From assembly GCF_003852525.1 (NCBI RefSeq), contig NZ_QAJL01000001.1:234726-298725 (forward strand): 64,000 nucleotides of DNA. Direction: 5' to 3'. Numbering within the stretch: position 1 is the stretch's first letter; every line of letters begins with the position of its first letter. Of the stretch, positions 36,422 through 46,590 are shown one piece after another. Under the pieces are notes generated by a model. That model did no database searches. It was given only the letters and a program-made list of their open reading frames with translations, and was not told the DNA's origin. The stretch comes from Pedobacter sp. KBW06. GTDB lineage: Bacteria > Bacteroidota > Bacteroidia > Sphingobacteriales > Sphingobacteriaceae. The translations under genes and the position numbers were made by a program.

Positions 36422-37387
36422 CTATTCTTTTTTTATCAGTTGGTAAACCTCTCGTCTTCTATCATTAATCACAAACTGTTGTTTTTTACCTTTTCCCGAG
36501 AAAACAATATCCACAGGCTCATCCTCACTAATAAAAAATTTGTTTTTGTCGTAGGGTTTGATCTCGACCATACGGCCTCTGGTGGTTCCGATCAACGCTC
36601 CCGGCGCCGCCGTCACCCTGATCGTATCGTTGCCGATGCTATTTACATAATGCCCCTGATAGTTTTCCAGAACCTGCTGATCCAGGGTTATCGCTTTATA
36701 CTTAAACACCTTCTGACTGAGCATCCAGGTATATAGACTATCGGTATCATAGGCGGCTGTCCAGCTGTCGTGCCCGGCTTCCGGAAAAACAGTAAACTTT
36801 ACCGATGGGTTTTCTATTCTCAGGGCATCTACCATTTCCTGACTTGCCTTTAGCGGAACCGCATCGTCTTTTGCCCCATGGAATACCCAGGTTGGCGTAT
36901 GCCGCATGTTCCAGACTGTTGAGGGATCCCCACCTCCGCAAACAGGGATGACTGCTGCAAACAATCCCGGGTATTTGGTCGCCATGTCCCAACTCCCATA
37001 ACCGCCCATGCTTAAACCCGTGAGGTAAAGACGTTCATCGTCTATCCGGTATTTTTTTTCAAGGCCCTGTAATAAAAGCATCAGATCTCTTGTTTCCCAG
37101 TCGGCCACCGATTGCGGGGAAACCAGGATAAAAGGAAACTTCTTTCCTGCTTCCACCAGACGGGGAAGCCCTTGTGCTTTTACTTTATCCAGGTCATTTC
37201 CTCTTTCTCCACTCCCATGCAGAAACAAGACCAAAGGGAATTTTTTCAATGAATCCTGCTGATAGTCTTCCGGGAGGTACAGTAAATAATTGCTTTCTAT
37301 GATTATTTTTTCGTGGCGCTGCTGAGCGGAAACCGTCCTGTTGAAGAAACAGATCAGGAAAAGCATAGCTAAAAATGGTCTTTTCAT
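36422..37387 (-). CDS. secreted alpha/beta-hydrolase esterase (prolyl-oligopeptidase-like)
   Basis: 321 residues with a signal peptide (to about 22). Oxyanion motif FLHGSGERG, nucleophile elbow GLSMGGYGSWD, then Asp in HGAKDDAVPL and His in EAGHDSW. This matches feruloyl-esterase-like or depolymerase-like secreted esterases of Bacteroidota. The last ~75 residues form a small C-terminal beta domain. It is divergent from the gene at 37600. Confidence 0.83.
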   Translation of the reverse strand: MKRPFLAMLFLICFFNRTVSAQQRHEKIIIESNYLLYLPEDYQQDSLKKFPLVLFLHGSGERGNDLDKVKAQGLPRLVEAGKKFPFILVSPQSVADWETRDLMLLLQGLEKKYRIDDERLYLTGLSMGGYGSWDMATKYPGLFAAVIPVCGGGDPSTVWNMRHTPTWVFHGAKDDAVPLKASQEMVDALRIENPSVKFTVFPEAGHDSWTAAYDTDSLYTWMLSQKVFKYKAITLDQQVLENYQGHYVNSIGNDTIRVTAAPGALIGTTRGRMVEIKPYDKNKFFISEDEPVDIVFSGKGKKQQFVINDRRREVYQLIKKE

Positions 37388-37433
37388 AAGGTTAAAATGA
37401 TCGGTTTTAGATTTGTTATCCTCTAAGATACAA

Positions 37434-37486
37434 AATCGACGAAAATATTTTCGTCGATTGGTCGAATACTATTGACCGTTGGTCGA
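37434..37486. promoter_or_regulatory. 26-bp perfect palindrome and TTGGTCGA direct repeats
   Basis: 37434-37459 is a perfect 26-bp palindrome with half-site AATCGACGAAAAT. The 8-mer TTGGTCGA starts at 37458 and again at 37479, exactly 21 bp apart (two helical turns). The block lies between divergent genes starting at 37387 and 37600, as expected for a shared control region. The regulator is unknown. Confidence 0.5.
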
Positions 37487-37599
37487 CTGGGATTTCCGCA
37501 TGGTCTAATGCTGCAAAAACCGCTGAAACGTTTCTGCCGGGATGATGTCTTATCTACAAAACAACAATTAAATAATTAAAAACTTTAAAACTAAAAGAT

Positions 37600-38142
37600 A
37601 TGAAAACTGCCATCAAAACCCTAATCGCTTCTTCGTTAACAGCTATCGTTTTAACTTCTTCAGCATTCACAACTTTTGCTAAAGAAAAAGCACCAATCCA
37701 CAGTTCAGCTGCTGTACAGTTCAACAAAGTAGTCGTAACCGGAAACGCCAAAGTAGTATTGATTCAAAGCAATACAGAAACCATTACTTCGAACGAAGAA
37801 TTGAATGAAAACACAACCGTTAAACAAAAAGGATATACTTTGTACATCAACTCTACAGAGAAAAACCCTTCTACGATCTATGTACATGTGAAAGACCTGC
37901 AAAGAATCGATGCCTCCAATACTGCCAGTGTAAAAACCCGTGGTGATTTCGACCTTCAGGTATTACAGATCTTCTTAAAAGATGATGCTAAAGCAAATGT
38001 AAATGCAAAAGTAGGTAGTCTTTACACCGACATGCAAGGTCAGTCTGACTTAAAATTAAGTGGTTCATCAGCAGAACACCACCTGGTTAGAAATGAAGTT
38101 TCCAAATTAAACCAGAATGATTTCGTGATCGCAAAACTGTAA
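37600..38142 (+). CDS. secreted GIN/DUF2807-like auto-adhesion domain protein
   Basis: 180 residues with a signal peptide (to about 27, AFTTFA). The remainder shows the short repeated beta-strands of the putative auto-transporter adhesin head domain (DUF2807, GIN): FNKVVVTGNAKVVLIQSNTE, IDASNTASVKTRGDF, DMQGQSDLKLSGSS. The usual family length is longer, so this is a compact version. Probably a surface-exposed beta-helix. A terminator follows. Confidence 0.72.
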   Translation: MKTAIKTLIASSLTAIVLTSSAFTTFAKEKAPIHSSAAVQFNKVVVTGNAKVVLIQSNTETITSNEELNENTTVKQKGYTLYINSTEKNPSTIYVHVKDLQRIDASNTASVKTRGDFDLQVLQIFLKDDAKANVNAKVGSLYTDMQGQSDLKLSGSSAEHHLVRNEVSKLNQNDFVIAKL

Positions 38143-38181
38143 GCCCGATTTACCGCCCAAAGCGTTCTTATACGCAAGAAG

Positions 38182-38213
38182 AAACCGTTCCAAGCCATGA
38201 ACGGTTTTTTTTT
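38182..38213 (+). terminator. rho-independent terminator
   Basis: Stem AAACCGTTC / GAACGGTTT with an 8-nt loop and a continuing T-tract to 38213, placed between convergent genes ending at 38142 and 38215. Confidence 0.82.
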
Positions 38214-38214
38214 G

Positions 38215-39567
38215 TTAAAGCAAATCGTTCGCCAGGTTGGCCAGTTCGCTCCGTTCCCCTTTATCCAGCGTAATGTGTGCATATAAAGGATGGTTTTTAG
38301 CACTCTCAATCAGGTACGACAGGCCATTACTTTCTGCGTCAAGATAAGGCGTATCGATCTGATAGATATCACCCGTAAAAATGATCTTGGTTTCTTCTCC
38401 TGCCCTGGAAATGATCGTTTTAATCTCATGTGGCGTTAAGTTCTGCGCCTCATCTACAATAAAAAATATTTTGGTCAGTGTTCGTCCCCGGATATAGGCC
38501 AAAGGGGCGATGACGATTTTCTCTGTATTTACAAACTCATCGATTCTTGCCTGAGCTTTTGGGTCGTCGGTATATTGTTCCTTAATAAAGCGAAGGTTAT
38601 CCCAGATGGGTGCCATATAAGGGTCTATTTTTGATTTCGCATCGCCGGGAAGGAAGCCGATATCCTTATTACTTAAGGCCACTATTGGCCGTGTAACATA
38701 AATCTGCCGGTAATCCTTGCGTTGTTCCAGTGCACTGGCGATGGCCAGTAATGTTTTTCCCGTTCCGGCCTTTCCCTGGATGGTGACCAGCTTTACTGCC
38801 GGGTTCAGCATCGCATGAATGGCCATACTTTGTTCCTCGTTTCTTGGCGCAATGTTGAACACCTTTTGCGCTTTTACCGTAACCATCATTCCTGTTTTCA
38901 CATTATGATAAGCAGTAACGGGTTTGCGTTTGCTCTTCAGGATATAAAAATGATTGCCTGTTTCCGGGGCAAGCTCCAGTTGATCCGCACTTGCGGTTCC
39001 TGTAGCTTTCAATACATCCAAAAGCTCAACATTCACATTTGTCAGCGTTGTTTTTCCGGTATAAAGTTCATCGACATTTTTAATTTTTCCGGTTTCATAA
39101 TCTTCGGCATATAAATCCAGGGATTTGGCCTTTAACCGCAGGCAAATGTCTTTGGAAACCAATACGATTTTTTTCTCCGGAAACTCTTCTTTCAAGCTCA
39201 ATGCTGCATTTAAAATGCGGTGGTCAAATTTACCGGTTCCAAAGATGGCTTCGGCATCCAAAAGGGAGGGTTTATAATCCATCACCACTTTAAAATGGCC
39301 ACGTTTACTCCCTTTCAAGGGAATCCATTTGTTCATGACCTGCTCTCCGGAAGCATTGTCCATCAGCCGGATAAAACTCCTTGCTTCCGCATTTCTTGTT
39401 TCATTCCCATTTTTCATATTGTCCAGTTCTTCCAAAACCTGGATGGGAATCGCCACATCATGTTCCTGAAAATTATTGAAAGCATTGTGATCGTATAAGA
39501 TAACCGAGGTGTCCAATACAAAGATCTTTTTTTTGACGGATGTGCGTTGTAGGATAGATTTACTCAT
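38215..39567 (-). CDS. PIN-PhoH fusion protein (PhoH-like ATPase/nuclease)
   Basis: 450 residues. An N-terminal PIN nuclease domain (about 13-150) carries the acidic residues of FVLDTSVILYDH, EELDN and DAEAIF. A C-terminal PhoH ATPase has Walker A GKAGTGKTLLAIA and Walker B FFIVDEAQNLTP. PIN-PhoH (PhoH2) proteins are thought to unwind and cut RNA. No antitoxin gene is adjacent. Confidence 0.9.
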   Translation of the reverse strand: MSKSILQRTSVKKKIFVLDTSVILYDHNAFNNFQEHDVAIPIQVLEELDNMKNGNETRNAEARSFIRLMDNASGEQVMNKWIPLKGSKRGHFKVVMDYKPSLLDAEAIFGTGKFDHRILNAALSLKEEFPEKKIVLVSKDICLRLKAKSLDLYAEDYETGKIKNVDELYTGKTTLTNVNVELLDVLKATGTASADQLELAPETGNHFYILKSKRKPVTAYHNVKTGMMVTVKAQKVFNIAPRNEEQSMAIHAMLNPAVKLVTIQGKAGTGKTLLAIASALEQRKDYRQIYVTRPIVALSNKDIGFLPGDAKSKIDPYMAPIWDNLRFIKEQYTDDPKAQARIDEFVNTEKIVIAPLAYIRGRTLTKIFFIVDEAQNLTPHEIKTIISRAGEETKIIFTGDIYQIDTPYLDAESNGLSYLIESAKNHPLYAHITLDKGERSELANLANDLL

Positions 39568-39651
39568 GACACCTAAAAATAGCGAAAATCATAAATAAAT
39601 TTTGTTAATTAACGGAATAAGTTCCGAAACCTATGGAAGAGAAGAGCAGGA

Positions 39652-39690
39652 ATAAAAACCCGACTGCTTTCTGAACTGAAAACAGCCGGG
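39652..39690 (-). terminator. terminator of the phosphatase operon
   Basis: On the minus strand a 13-bp stem (CCCGGCTGTTTTC with GAAAGCAGTCGGG, two G-U pairs) is followed by TTTTTATT. It lies 11 bases after the stop of the alkaline phosphatase fusion. Confidence 0.8.
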
Positions 39691-39700
39691 CAGGGTACTT

Positions 39701-41578
39701 CTATTTTTTCTTTTTGTTTTTCAGTCCGATCACTTTAAGAATCTTATGAAAGATTTCATTATTGGCATAAGTCCCACGGAATTCCGCTGAACCAGGCCCA
39801 TAAGCAAATACAGGGACCATGATATTCGTATGATCGTTGGTACTGAAATGACCGCTGATCATTCCTTTTTCTGCTGAGGCATCCAATAAGGTCAGTCCGC
39901 CTGTTTCATGATCTGCCGTAATCAGCACCAGAGTTTCTCCATTCTGATCGGCAAAACGTAAAGCAGCTTCGACCGTTTTATCAAAATCAAGAAGTTCAGT
40001 CACCACATAAGACAGGTCATTTGCATGACCTCCGTAATCGATCTGTGCGCCCTCAGCCATCACAAAGAACCCCTCTTTATTTGCAGAAAGCATTTTCAAG
40101 CTGTGCACCAGGGCTTCCTTTAGCAACGCTCCGCGGCCATCTTTTACCGGACGGGTAGCCGAATCAGGAAGCAATACCAGCTGTCTGCCTTTGCTTTCTT
40201 TGTAAAAGCCGGCGGCGCTCGTGTTCAGCTTAAATCCCTGATCTGTTAGTTTGTTCATCAAAGCAGCATCTTTATTTTTAAAAAAGCTTTTTTGATTGGA
40301 ACCAACCAGAATTTCCACTTTGCTGTCCAGCAAATCAGCCGCGATTTCTGAACTCATGGAACGGTCTGGCTGATGTGCATAAAATACGGCGGGAGTAGCA
40401 TCGGTAATGTCGCCAACGCTGATGATCCCGCTTTTAATCCCATAACCGGCCAGGGTATCCACCAGGTTCGTTCTTTTCTTCTGATCTGCGCCTACCCCGA
40501 TGTAGCGGTTATTGGTTTTCTCGCCTATGGCTATAGCCGAACCACCGGCAGCGGAATCTGTATTTCCTGCATCCGCCGCAGCGGTTTGTGAAAAACCAAT
40601 GTTGTGGATGTTGCTCATATTGAGCTGTCCGTGATTGGCAATATAGCCAGCGTGAATTTGTGCCAGTCCCATTCCGTCTCCAATCAGCAGGATCACATTT
40701 TTAACCGGCTTCTGAAGTCCGTCAATCTTATACTCCGGAGTGTATACCGGATAAGCGACCGGATTCGTGTAACTGATTTTATCCTTGTGGAGGTAAAATT
40801 CTTTTAATTTTTCAGGCTGATCGGTATTGATCCAGTCTGCACCCAATCTTTCCAGTACGATCCAGGTATTCGGACTGTCCTGTGTAGCCCAAAAACGGAA
40901 TGGCTTATGCTGCTGATGGGCCTTTTCGATAACAGTACTCAGCTTAGCAAGGTCCGGGGCTGTTGGATTTCCTTTTCCATTCCAGGGGGTATAGTTCTTG
41001 ATGTCATCGCTGATCATGGCCACCCGCTTCAGTTGATCCTCCGTGTATGTTGTATAGGGACGACCATCAAAAGAAATGTAATCCGGATAATTCTTAAAAT
41101 CAGCCGGGCCAGGAACATCACCACTAATGACAATTCTGATCGCCTTTGAATTTTTGCTGCTGTTGAATACATCCTGATAACCTTCCAGGTCTTTGATCAA
41201 TTGGGCAAGCACTTTTGCATAGTCTTTTTTAATGTCGACCACCAATTGCAATCTATGGGTAGAATCCTGGTAAGGCCTGTTTCCATTTTGACGGTAAAAG
41301 CTGGCCAGGGGCTCCAGGTATAGTTTTTTCAGGGTAATGCCGGCTTTTATTTCTGAAAGATCATGCGCTACATACAATGCGCCATCTTTTAAAAAAACAT
41401 CGGCTTCAATCGAACCCATTCCGGCATAATAGGCCGTCAACAGCGGAATATTCTGGTGATAGTCGTTATGACTATGACCAGAATTAACATTTAAAGTCCG
41501 TTGTGCCTTTGCTTCCCCTGCACATAGCGCAGCGACAAACAGCGCACAACGAATCATATTTTTCATTTCGTTTCTCAT
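39701..41578 (-). CDS. fused phosphodiesterase-like and alkaline phosphatase protein, secreted
   Basis: 625 residues with a signal peptide (to about 26, GEAKAQ). The N-terminal domain (about 30-265) is glycerophosphodiesterase/PI-PLC-like (AIM6 type): His35, Glu58, Asp60 and His72 sit where GDPD catalytic and metal residues are expected. The C-terminal domain (about 290-620) is an alkaline phosphatase: Asp301 in LLIGDGMG, nucleophile Ser342 in TDSAAGG, later TADHETGG. The ATG overlaps the SusD stop in TAATG. It could cleave phosphodiesters to monoesters and then release phosphate. Confidence 0.85.
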   Translation of the reverse strand: MRNEMKNMIRCALFVAALCAGEAKAQRTLNVNSGHSHNDYHQNIPLLTAYYAGMGSIEADVFLKDGALYVAHDLSEIKAGITLKKLYLEPLASFYRQNGNRPYQDSTHRLQLVVDIKKDYAKVLAQLIKDLEGYQDVFNSSKNSKAIRIVISGDVPGPADFKNYPDYISFDGRPYTTYTEDQLKRVAMISDDIKNYTPWNGKGNPTAPDLAKLSTVIEKAHQQHKPFRFWATQDSPNTWIVLERLGADWINTDQPEKLKEFYLHKDKISYTNPVAYPVYTPEYKIDGLQKPVKNVILLIGDGMGLAQIHAGYIANHGQLNMSNIHNIGFSQTAAADAGNTDSAAGGSAIAIGEKTNNRYIGVGADQKKRTNLVDTLAGYGIKSGIISVGDITDATPAVFYAHQPDRSMSSEIAADLLDSKVEILVGSNQKSFFKNKDAALMNKLTDQGFKLNTSAAGFYKESKGRQLVLLPDSATRPVKDGRGALLKEALVHSLKMLSANKEGFFVMAEGAQIDYGGHANDLSYVVTELLDFDKTVEAALRFADQNGETLVLITADHETGGLTLLDASAEKGMISGHFSTNDHTNIMVPVFAYGPGSAEFRGTYANNEIFHKILKVIGLKNKKKK

Positions 41579-43101
41579 TACCAGCCTGGATTTTGAGCAA
41601 TCACCCCACCACTATTGTCAATTTCTCTCTGCGGAACTGCCCATACGTCGTGAATCTGTGGATCAAATGCTCTCGAAGCCCAGATTTCTTTTCCTTGTGA
41701 GTCATGTAATGGCAAAGCATAGGTTGCCTTTGCATCTCCCCATCTTACTAAATCGCGATGACGATCGGCCCACTCTCCGGCCAGTTCATTGCGGCGTTCC
41801 CGTTTCAGGTCTGCCATGGTCATCCCACTTTTGGCAAGTAATCCTGCGCGAAGTCTGATTCTATTTAATTCTGTATCTCCTGCTCCTGCACCATTTAACT
41901 GAATTGCTGCCTCTGCTTTGATGAGTAATACTTCTGCAAAACGCATCAATGGCACGTTAAGATCTGTGGTACCGTTATCCCCATTGGGATTCACATGTGT
42001 AGGGATAGGATTTGCATAGGAGAAAGGCTCCATGTATTTCTTAAACTGATAATCTGAGGTTGCTCCTCCGTCTTTGGTAAACGCACGTTCCTGACCAAAA
42101 AACATGAACTTATCTCCTGGCTTCAGGATGGTTGCTTCGCGACGCTGGTCGCCTGCTTCATAAGAATCGTACAGTTCCTTGGTGGGCAGATAATAGCCCC
42201 AGCCGTTATACAACGTCCAGCCTTTATTGGTGAGCATTACTCCCGGCAACTTACTGCCCCAACCTGTACCGCCTCCGTTAGGGGTACAAACTACCGACCA
42301 GATGTATTCCTTAGACCAGTTATTTGATGCTTTGAAAACATCTGAAAAACCCGTTAAAACCAAGTCATGTTTACCAGAATTGATCACCATATCTGCATAT
42401 TTAGCCGCGTTGGCATAGTCTTTTTTATAAAGATAGACTTTTGACAAATAAGCCCATGCAGCAGTTTTATGTGCTTTTCCGTAATCTTCTGCTTTCATAT
42501 CGGTAAAGAAAGGTAAGTTCTCTGCCGCCTTCAAAAATAGTTGAATGATGGAATCATAATTTTCATTTACATTTTTCGCTCTTGGAACCGCTTTTGCAGG
42601 ATCACTGTCAGGGGTTACAATAGGCACACCGGCTTTTTCATTTCCATAATTTGCAGCCAGCTGAAAATAGACCAGTCCTGCATTAAAATAGGCATCACCA
42701 ATCATCGATTTTTTCAATTGTTCGTCCATTGGAATTCCCGGCAGATTTACGATGATGTCATTTGCACGTTTGATAATGGCATAACGCATGGACCACTGAC
42801 TTTCGGTGTATCCGCCACCCAAATAAGTTTTATTGAAATTTTTAATGTTATCCGCCTCCGGTTTATTTCTTCCGGTCACCATATCGTCGCTGGCATTGAT
42901 AAACCAAAACATTCCCCTGCCATAGAAATTCTCATCATTGTATTTCTCATACAATCCATTCTGAGCTTTTATGGCATCTTCTTTAGTCTTCCAAAAGTTT
43001 TGCGCTGATGGTGCTCCTTCAGGGATGATGTCAAGTTGTTTGGTACATGAACTTAAAAATGCCAGGGCTGCGATGGCGATATACTTTATATTTTGTTTCA
43101 T
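41578..43101 (-). CDS. SusD/RagB family surface lipoprotein
   Basis: 507 residues. Lipoprotein signal with Cys at FLSSCTKQLD. N-terminal TPR-like helices (AQNFWKTKEDAIKAQNGLYEKY) and a SusD C-terminal region (NRIRLRAGLLAKSGMTMADL) are typical. It lids the SusC channel at 43120 and binds the substrate outside the cell. It lies 18 bases after susC and overlaps the phosphatase start by 1 base. Confidence 0.9.
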   Translation of the reverse strand: MKQNIKYIAIAALAFLSSCTKQLDIIPEGAPSAQNFWKTKEDAIKAQNGLYEKYNDENFYGRGMFWFINASDDMVTGRNKPEADNIKNFNKTYLGGGYTESQWSMRYAIIKRANDIIVNLPGIPMDEQLKKSMIGDAYFNAGLVYFQLAANYGNEKAGVPIVTPDSDPAKAVPRAKNVNENYDSIIQLFLKAAENLPFFTDMKAEDYGKAHKTAAWAYLSKVYLYKKDYANAAKYADMVINSGKHDLVLTGFSDVFKASNNWSKEYIWSVVCTPNGGGTGWGSKLPGVMLTNKGWTLYNGWGYYLPTKELYDSYEAGDQRREATILKPGDKFMFFGQERAFTKDGGATSDYQFKKYMEPFSYANPIPTHVNPNGDNGTTDLNVPLMRFAEVLLIKAEAAIQLNGAGAGDTELNRIRLRAGLLAKSGMTMADLKRERRNELAGEWADRHRDLVRWGDAKATYALPLHDSQGKEIWASRAFDPQIHDVWAVPQREIDNSGGVIAQNPGW

Positions 43102-43119
43102 TTTCGTTGCTTTTAAAAA

Positions 43120-46100
43120 TTATAAATTCAGACTAAGACCTAAGAGAAAGCTCCTTGCCTGTGGGTATCTGCCCACGTCTAATCCATTATTATCCATCCC
43201 GATTTCCGGATCGAAACCAGAATAGTTGGTAATCGTGAACAAATTGTTTGAGGTCGCATAAACACGGACTGCACCAATTTTCATTTTATTGGTAAATGAT
43301 TTAGGCAAGCTATAACCCAATGTCAGGTTTCTCAGACGCAGGTAAGATCCGTTCTCTATATAAAAATCTGAAGCATTGAAGTTTCCGTTGGCATCAGCAG
43401 TAGAGATGATCGGAACTTTTCCATTTGGATTTTCCGGAGACCAGGCATCCAATATTCCGGTCAGCTTATTATAAGAAGGACCACTTGCACTATAGGTTGT
43501 TCTTTTTACTGCGTTAAAAAGTTTATTTCCATACACCCCCTGAGCAAAAATATTCAGGTCGAAGTTTTTATAGGTCGCATTGAAACTCAATCCGTAACTG
43601 AAATCCGGATAAGCACTACCCGCGAAATAACGGTCTTTGGCATCAATAGATCCATTGTTATCCAAATCAGCGAATTTAAAATCCCCTGCTTTTGCCTTAG
43701 GCTGTATTTTCTCTCCCCTGGCATTGGTATACTGGTCTACTTCTGCCTGACTTTTAAATATCCCCTGAGTTTTCAGTACATAATAGCTGTATAATGGCTG
43801 TCCTTCTTTGATCATCAATGGAGCCAGCTCGTTTCTGAAATTTGTACTTACCGGAATGATTTCCTGACCTTCCGCCAACTTGATGACCTTATTGTTTACT
43901 TTAGTTAAAGTAAGGCCAACGGAATAGCTGAAATCACGATCCTTATTGCTGTTATAGTTGATTCCAAGTTCAAATCCACGATCTCTGACCAAACCTGCAT
44001 TGATCGTTTGTGTACTCAAACCAGAGGTTCCCGGCAATGGCTTTTGTAAGATCATTTTATTTGTATTTTTAATAAAATAATCTGCCGTAAGGGTCAGTGT
44101 ATTTTTCATGACACCCAGGTCCAAGCCAAAGTTAGTTTGCTCTGATTCCGCCCATTTCAAGTTCGGATTCTCCAGGATATTGGAAACATAGCCCGCACCT
44201 AATGCCGGGTTTTGTCCGAAATAAGAATTGGTGCGTTCTAACAAGGGGCTCACATCCTGTATCGATAAACTGGCAAGGTTGCCTAATAAACCATAACTTC
44301 CCCTCAGCTTCAATTCATTTAACCAGGTACTTTCCGACAGAAAATTCTCTTTGGTCAGCACCCATCCTGCCGAAGCAGAATAGTAGTTACTGAATTTATT
44401 CTCCTTTTTGGGAATCAAAGAAGAGCCGTCACGGCGACCAATCAGAGACAGTAAATATTTATCTGCGTAGTTGTAATTCGCCCTCAAAAATGAAGAAGAA
44501 AGGGCGATGGCCTGAAATCTGGTAATTGCCGGCTCAAATACCGAGGCATTTACCAGGTACCTTTTTGAAGGAGATTCATCATCAAAACCATTCCCCTTCA
44601 CGTAGGAATCATTGTATGTTGCTTTTTGATAAGAGAATCCTGCTGTAAAATCAAAGTGATGAAGCCCCAACTCCGTTTTATAGTTCAGGATTTGTTCTGC
44701 AAGGATATCACTTCTTCTGTTTTGTCCCACTTCCAGGGAATTGATCAGCATAGGTTTTCCTATTTCCGGGCGCTTAGGTGTAAAAATAGTGGCATTAAAG
44801 AAATCTTTGGTCAGGTTGAAGTTAGATTTGAAAGACAAGCCTTTTGCCAGGTCAATCAGCAGGTAAGGATTGATCACAAATATATTCTGCGGCATTTTGA
44901 TATCCAGTCGTTTCAATTCCGCTACCGGGTTTACAATATCACCATAATCGCCTGCATAGTCTCCGCCAGGTAAACCGGCAAATGAGCCATCAGGGTTATA
45001 AGGTGTTCCATTTGAAGGGTAATAAATGGCAGATAACAGCGCTCCTGTATAGTCGCTCTTGGTATTTGCGCCCTGTCCGTTTGAGCTGCTAAAGGAAAGG
45101 TTTTCCCCTATTTTTAACCAGGAATTGAGTTTATAGTCGGAATTAATCCTGAAATTATATCTTTCTGCAGATGTATTTAAAACGATTCCTTCGGCTTTAC
45201 GGTAATTAAAACTCATATAGATACTGGATTTCTCCGTTCCACCTGAAAGTCCCACGTTATAATCCTGAGTGGTTCCTCTGCGGAAAACCTCGTCCATCCA
45301 ATTGGTACGGGTTACCCTCCCGTCCGGATATTTTGTCGCATCAAAGGCAGGAAGTAAAGTACTGTTTCCATTTTTTGCAGCTGTTTCCGCTACAAATGCC
45401 CTCTGTTCTGCGTTTAAAGGCGTTAATTTTTTCCAAGCTTGCTGCGTACCGACTTTTGCATCAAAATTGATTTTCATTGCGCCGTTTTTTCCCTTTTTGG
45501 TAGTGATCAGTACTACTCCTCCTGATGCCCTTGCGCCGTATATTGCGGCAGCACCATCTTTTAGTACGGAAATCGATTCAATATCATTCGGATTCAGGAT
45601 TGGGGCACCGGAAGCACCTCCATTTAGGGTTAATGATCCGGGAAAGATTGTTCCGTCAATTACATATAAGACGTTTTCACCGTTAATTCCCCCCGAACCA
45701 CGGATATTGATACGTGGTGATGAGGTAGGGTCTCCGCCTTCATTGGTGACAATTACACCAGGGGCTTTTCCGGCCAGAACCTCGCCAACACTATTTAAAG
45801 ACCTTGAAGACACTTTATCTAAAGACACCACACTCACGGCACCTGAAAGGGTTGCTTTTTTCTGGGTTCCATAACCTACAACAACAATTTCAGATAACAG
45901 CGCTTTGTCTTCCAGAAGCACCACATTAATCTCCTGGTTATCCAGGACTTTGACCTGTTTGGTCTTAAAACCAACCATCGAGAAAGACAATACTGCATTT
46001 TCAGGAACCGGAATGCTATATGTTCCGTCTCCTGCCGTTGTGGTTGCTTTTCCGCCGATCACGTTGACAGATACGCCGGGCATTGCCATTCCTGCTGAAT

Positions 46101-46506
46101 CTGTCACCTTTCCTTTGAGGATCCGATCCGGCTTTGGCGGAGCAACAGGGATGTTTCTAAGAATTACATGACCACCTTTTTCCTGAAAGTCGAAACCCAG
46201 AATTCTGAGCAATGAGGAGACCTTCTCGTTTTTAAAAGAAGTTGTAGCCAGGTTTTGATTTCCGCGAATGGCTTCCGGATTATACACAAAATGAAGTCCT
46301 GTACCAGCTTCAATTTCTTTGAGAATGGAACTGGTGGTACGGTTCGCAGCAATTTTAATGCTGATCCTGCTTTTTTCCAATGTCTGTGCCATGGTCAGGG
46401 ACGCAAAGAGCGTTCCGCAGAAGGTACATAGAATGGAAAAAGTTAACACTGAATATTTCATGGCTTTATAAAGAGCTGGTAACCTCTTATATGAGGATTT
46501 TTTCAT
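43120..46506 (-). CDS. SusC/RagA family TonB-dependent transporter with STN signalling domain
   Basis: 1128 residues. After the signal region comes an STN (secretin/TonB short N-terminal) domain (about 50-120), which contacts FecR-type anti-sigma factors. Next are a carboxypeptidase-regulatory-like domain (about 128-205), a TonB box and plug (SEIVVVGYGTQKK), and a 22-strand barrel ending in LGLSLNL. The STN domain and the upstream sigma/anti-sigma pair imply substrate-induced trans-envelope signalling. Confidence 0.92.
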   Translation of the reverse strand: MKKSSYKRLPALYKAMKYSVLTFSILCTFCGTLFASLTMAQTLEKSRISIKIAANRTTSSILKEIEAGTGLHFVYNPEAIRGNQNLATTSFKNEKVSSLLRILGFDFQEKGGHVILRNIPVAPPKPDRILKGKVTDSAGMAMPGVSVNVIGGKATTTAGDGTYSIPVPENAVLSFSMVGFKTKQVKVLDNQEINVVLLEDKALLSEIVVVGYGTQKKATLSGAVSVVSLDKVSSRSLNSVGEVLAGKAPGVIVTNEGGDPTSSPRINIRGSGGINGENVLYVIDGTIFPGSLTLNGGASGAPILNPNDIESISVLKDGAAAIYGARASGGVVLITTKKGKNGAMKINFDAKVGTQQAWKKLTPLNAEQRAFVAETAAKNGNSTLLPAFDATKYPDGRVTRTNWMDEVFRRGTTQDYNVGLSGGTEKSSIYMSFNYRKAEGIVLNTSAERYNFRINSDYKLNSWLKIGENLSFSSSNGQGANTKSDYTGALLSAIYYPSNGTPYNPDGSFAGLPGGDYAGDYGDIVNPVAELKRLDIKMPQNIFVINPYLLIDLAKGLSFKSNFNLTKDFFNATIFTPKRPEIGKPMLINSLEVGQNRRSDILAEQILNYKTELGLHHFDFTAGFSYQKATYNDSYVKGNGFDDESPSKRYLVNASVFEPAITRFQAIALSSSFLRANYNYADKYLLSLIGRRDGSSLIPKKENKFSNYYSASAGWVLTKENFLSESTWLNELKLRGSYGLLGNLASLSIQDVSPLLERTNSYFGQNPALGAGYVSNILENPNLKWAESEQTNFGLDLGVMKNTLTLTADYFIKNTNKMILQKPLPGTSGLSTQTINAGLVRDRGFELGINYNSNKDRDFSYSVGLTLTKVNNKVIKLAEGQEIIPVSTNFRNELAPLMIKEGQPLYSYYVLKTQGIFKSQAEVDQYTNARGEKIQPKAKAGDFKFADLDNNGSIDAKDRYFAGSAYPDFSYGLSFNATYKNFDLNIFAQGVYGNKLFNAVKRTTYSASGPSYNKLTGILDAWSPENPNGKVPIISTADANGNFNASDFYIENGSYLRLRNLTLGYSLPKSFTNKMKIGAVRVYATSNNLFTITNYSGFDPEIGMDNNGLDVGRYPQARSFLLGLSLNL

Positions 46507-46590
46507 ATTTTTATTTGTTTTATACGCTGTAAGGGTGTGTTAAAATAAGGTTGGCTGTGTAATTGTCGTTAGGCAGCCGAATCAAATTTT

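Noticed and set aside
45269..45874. 201-residue plus-strand ORF.
   Set aside because: Antisense to the susC plug region; no start signals, and composition is typical of a shadow frame.
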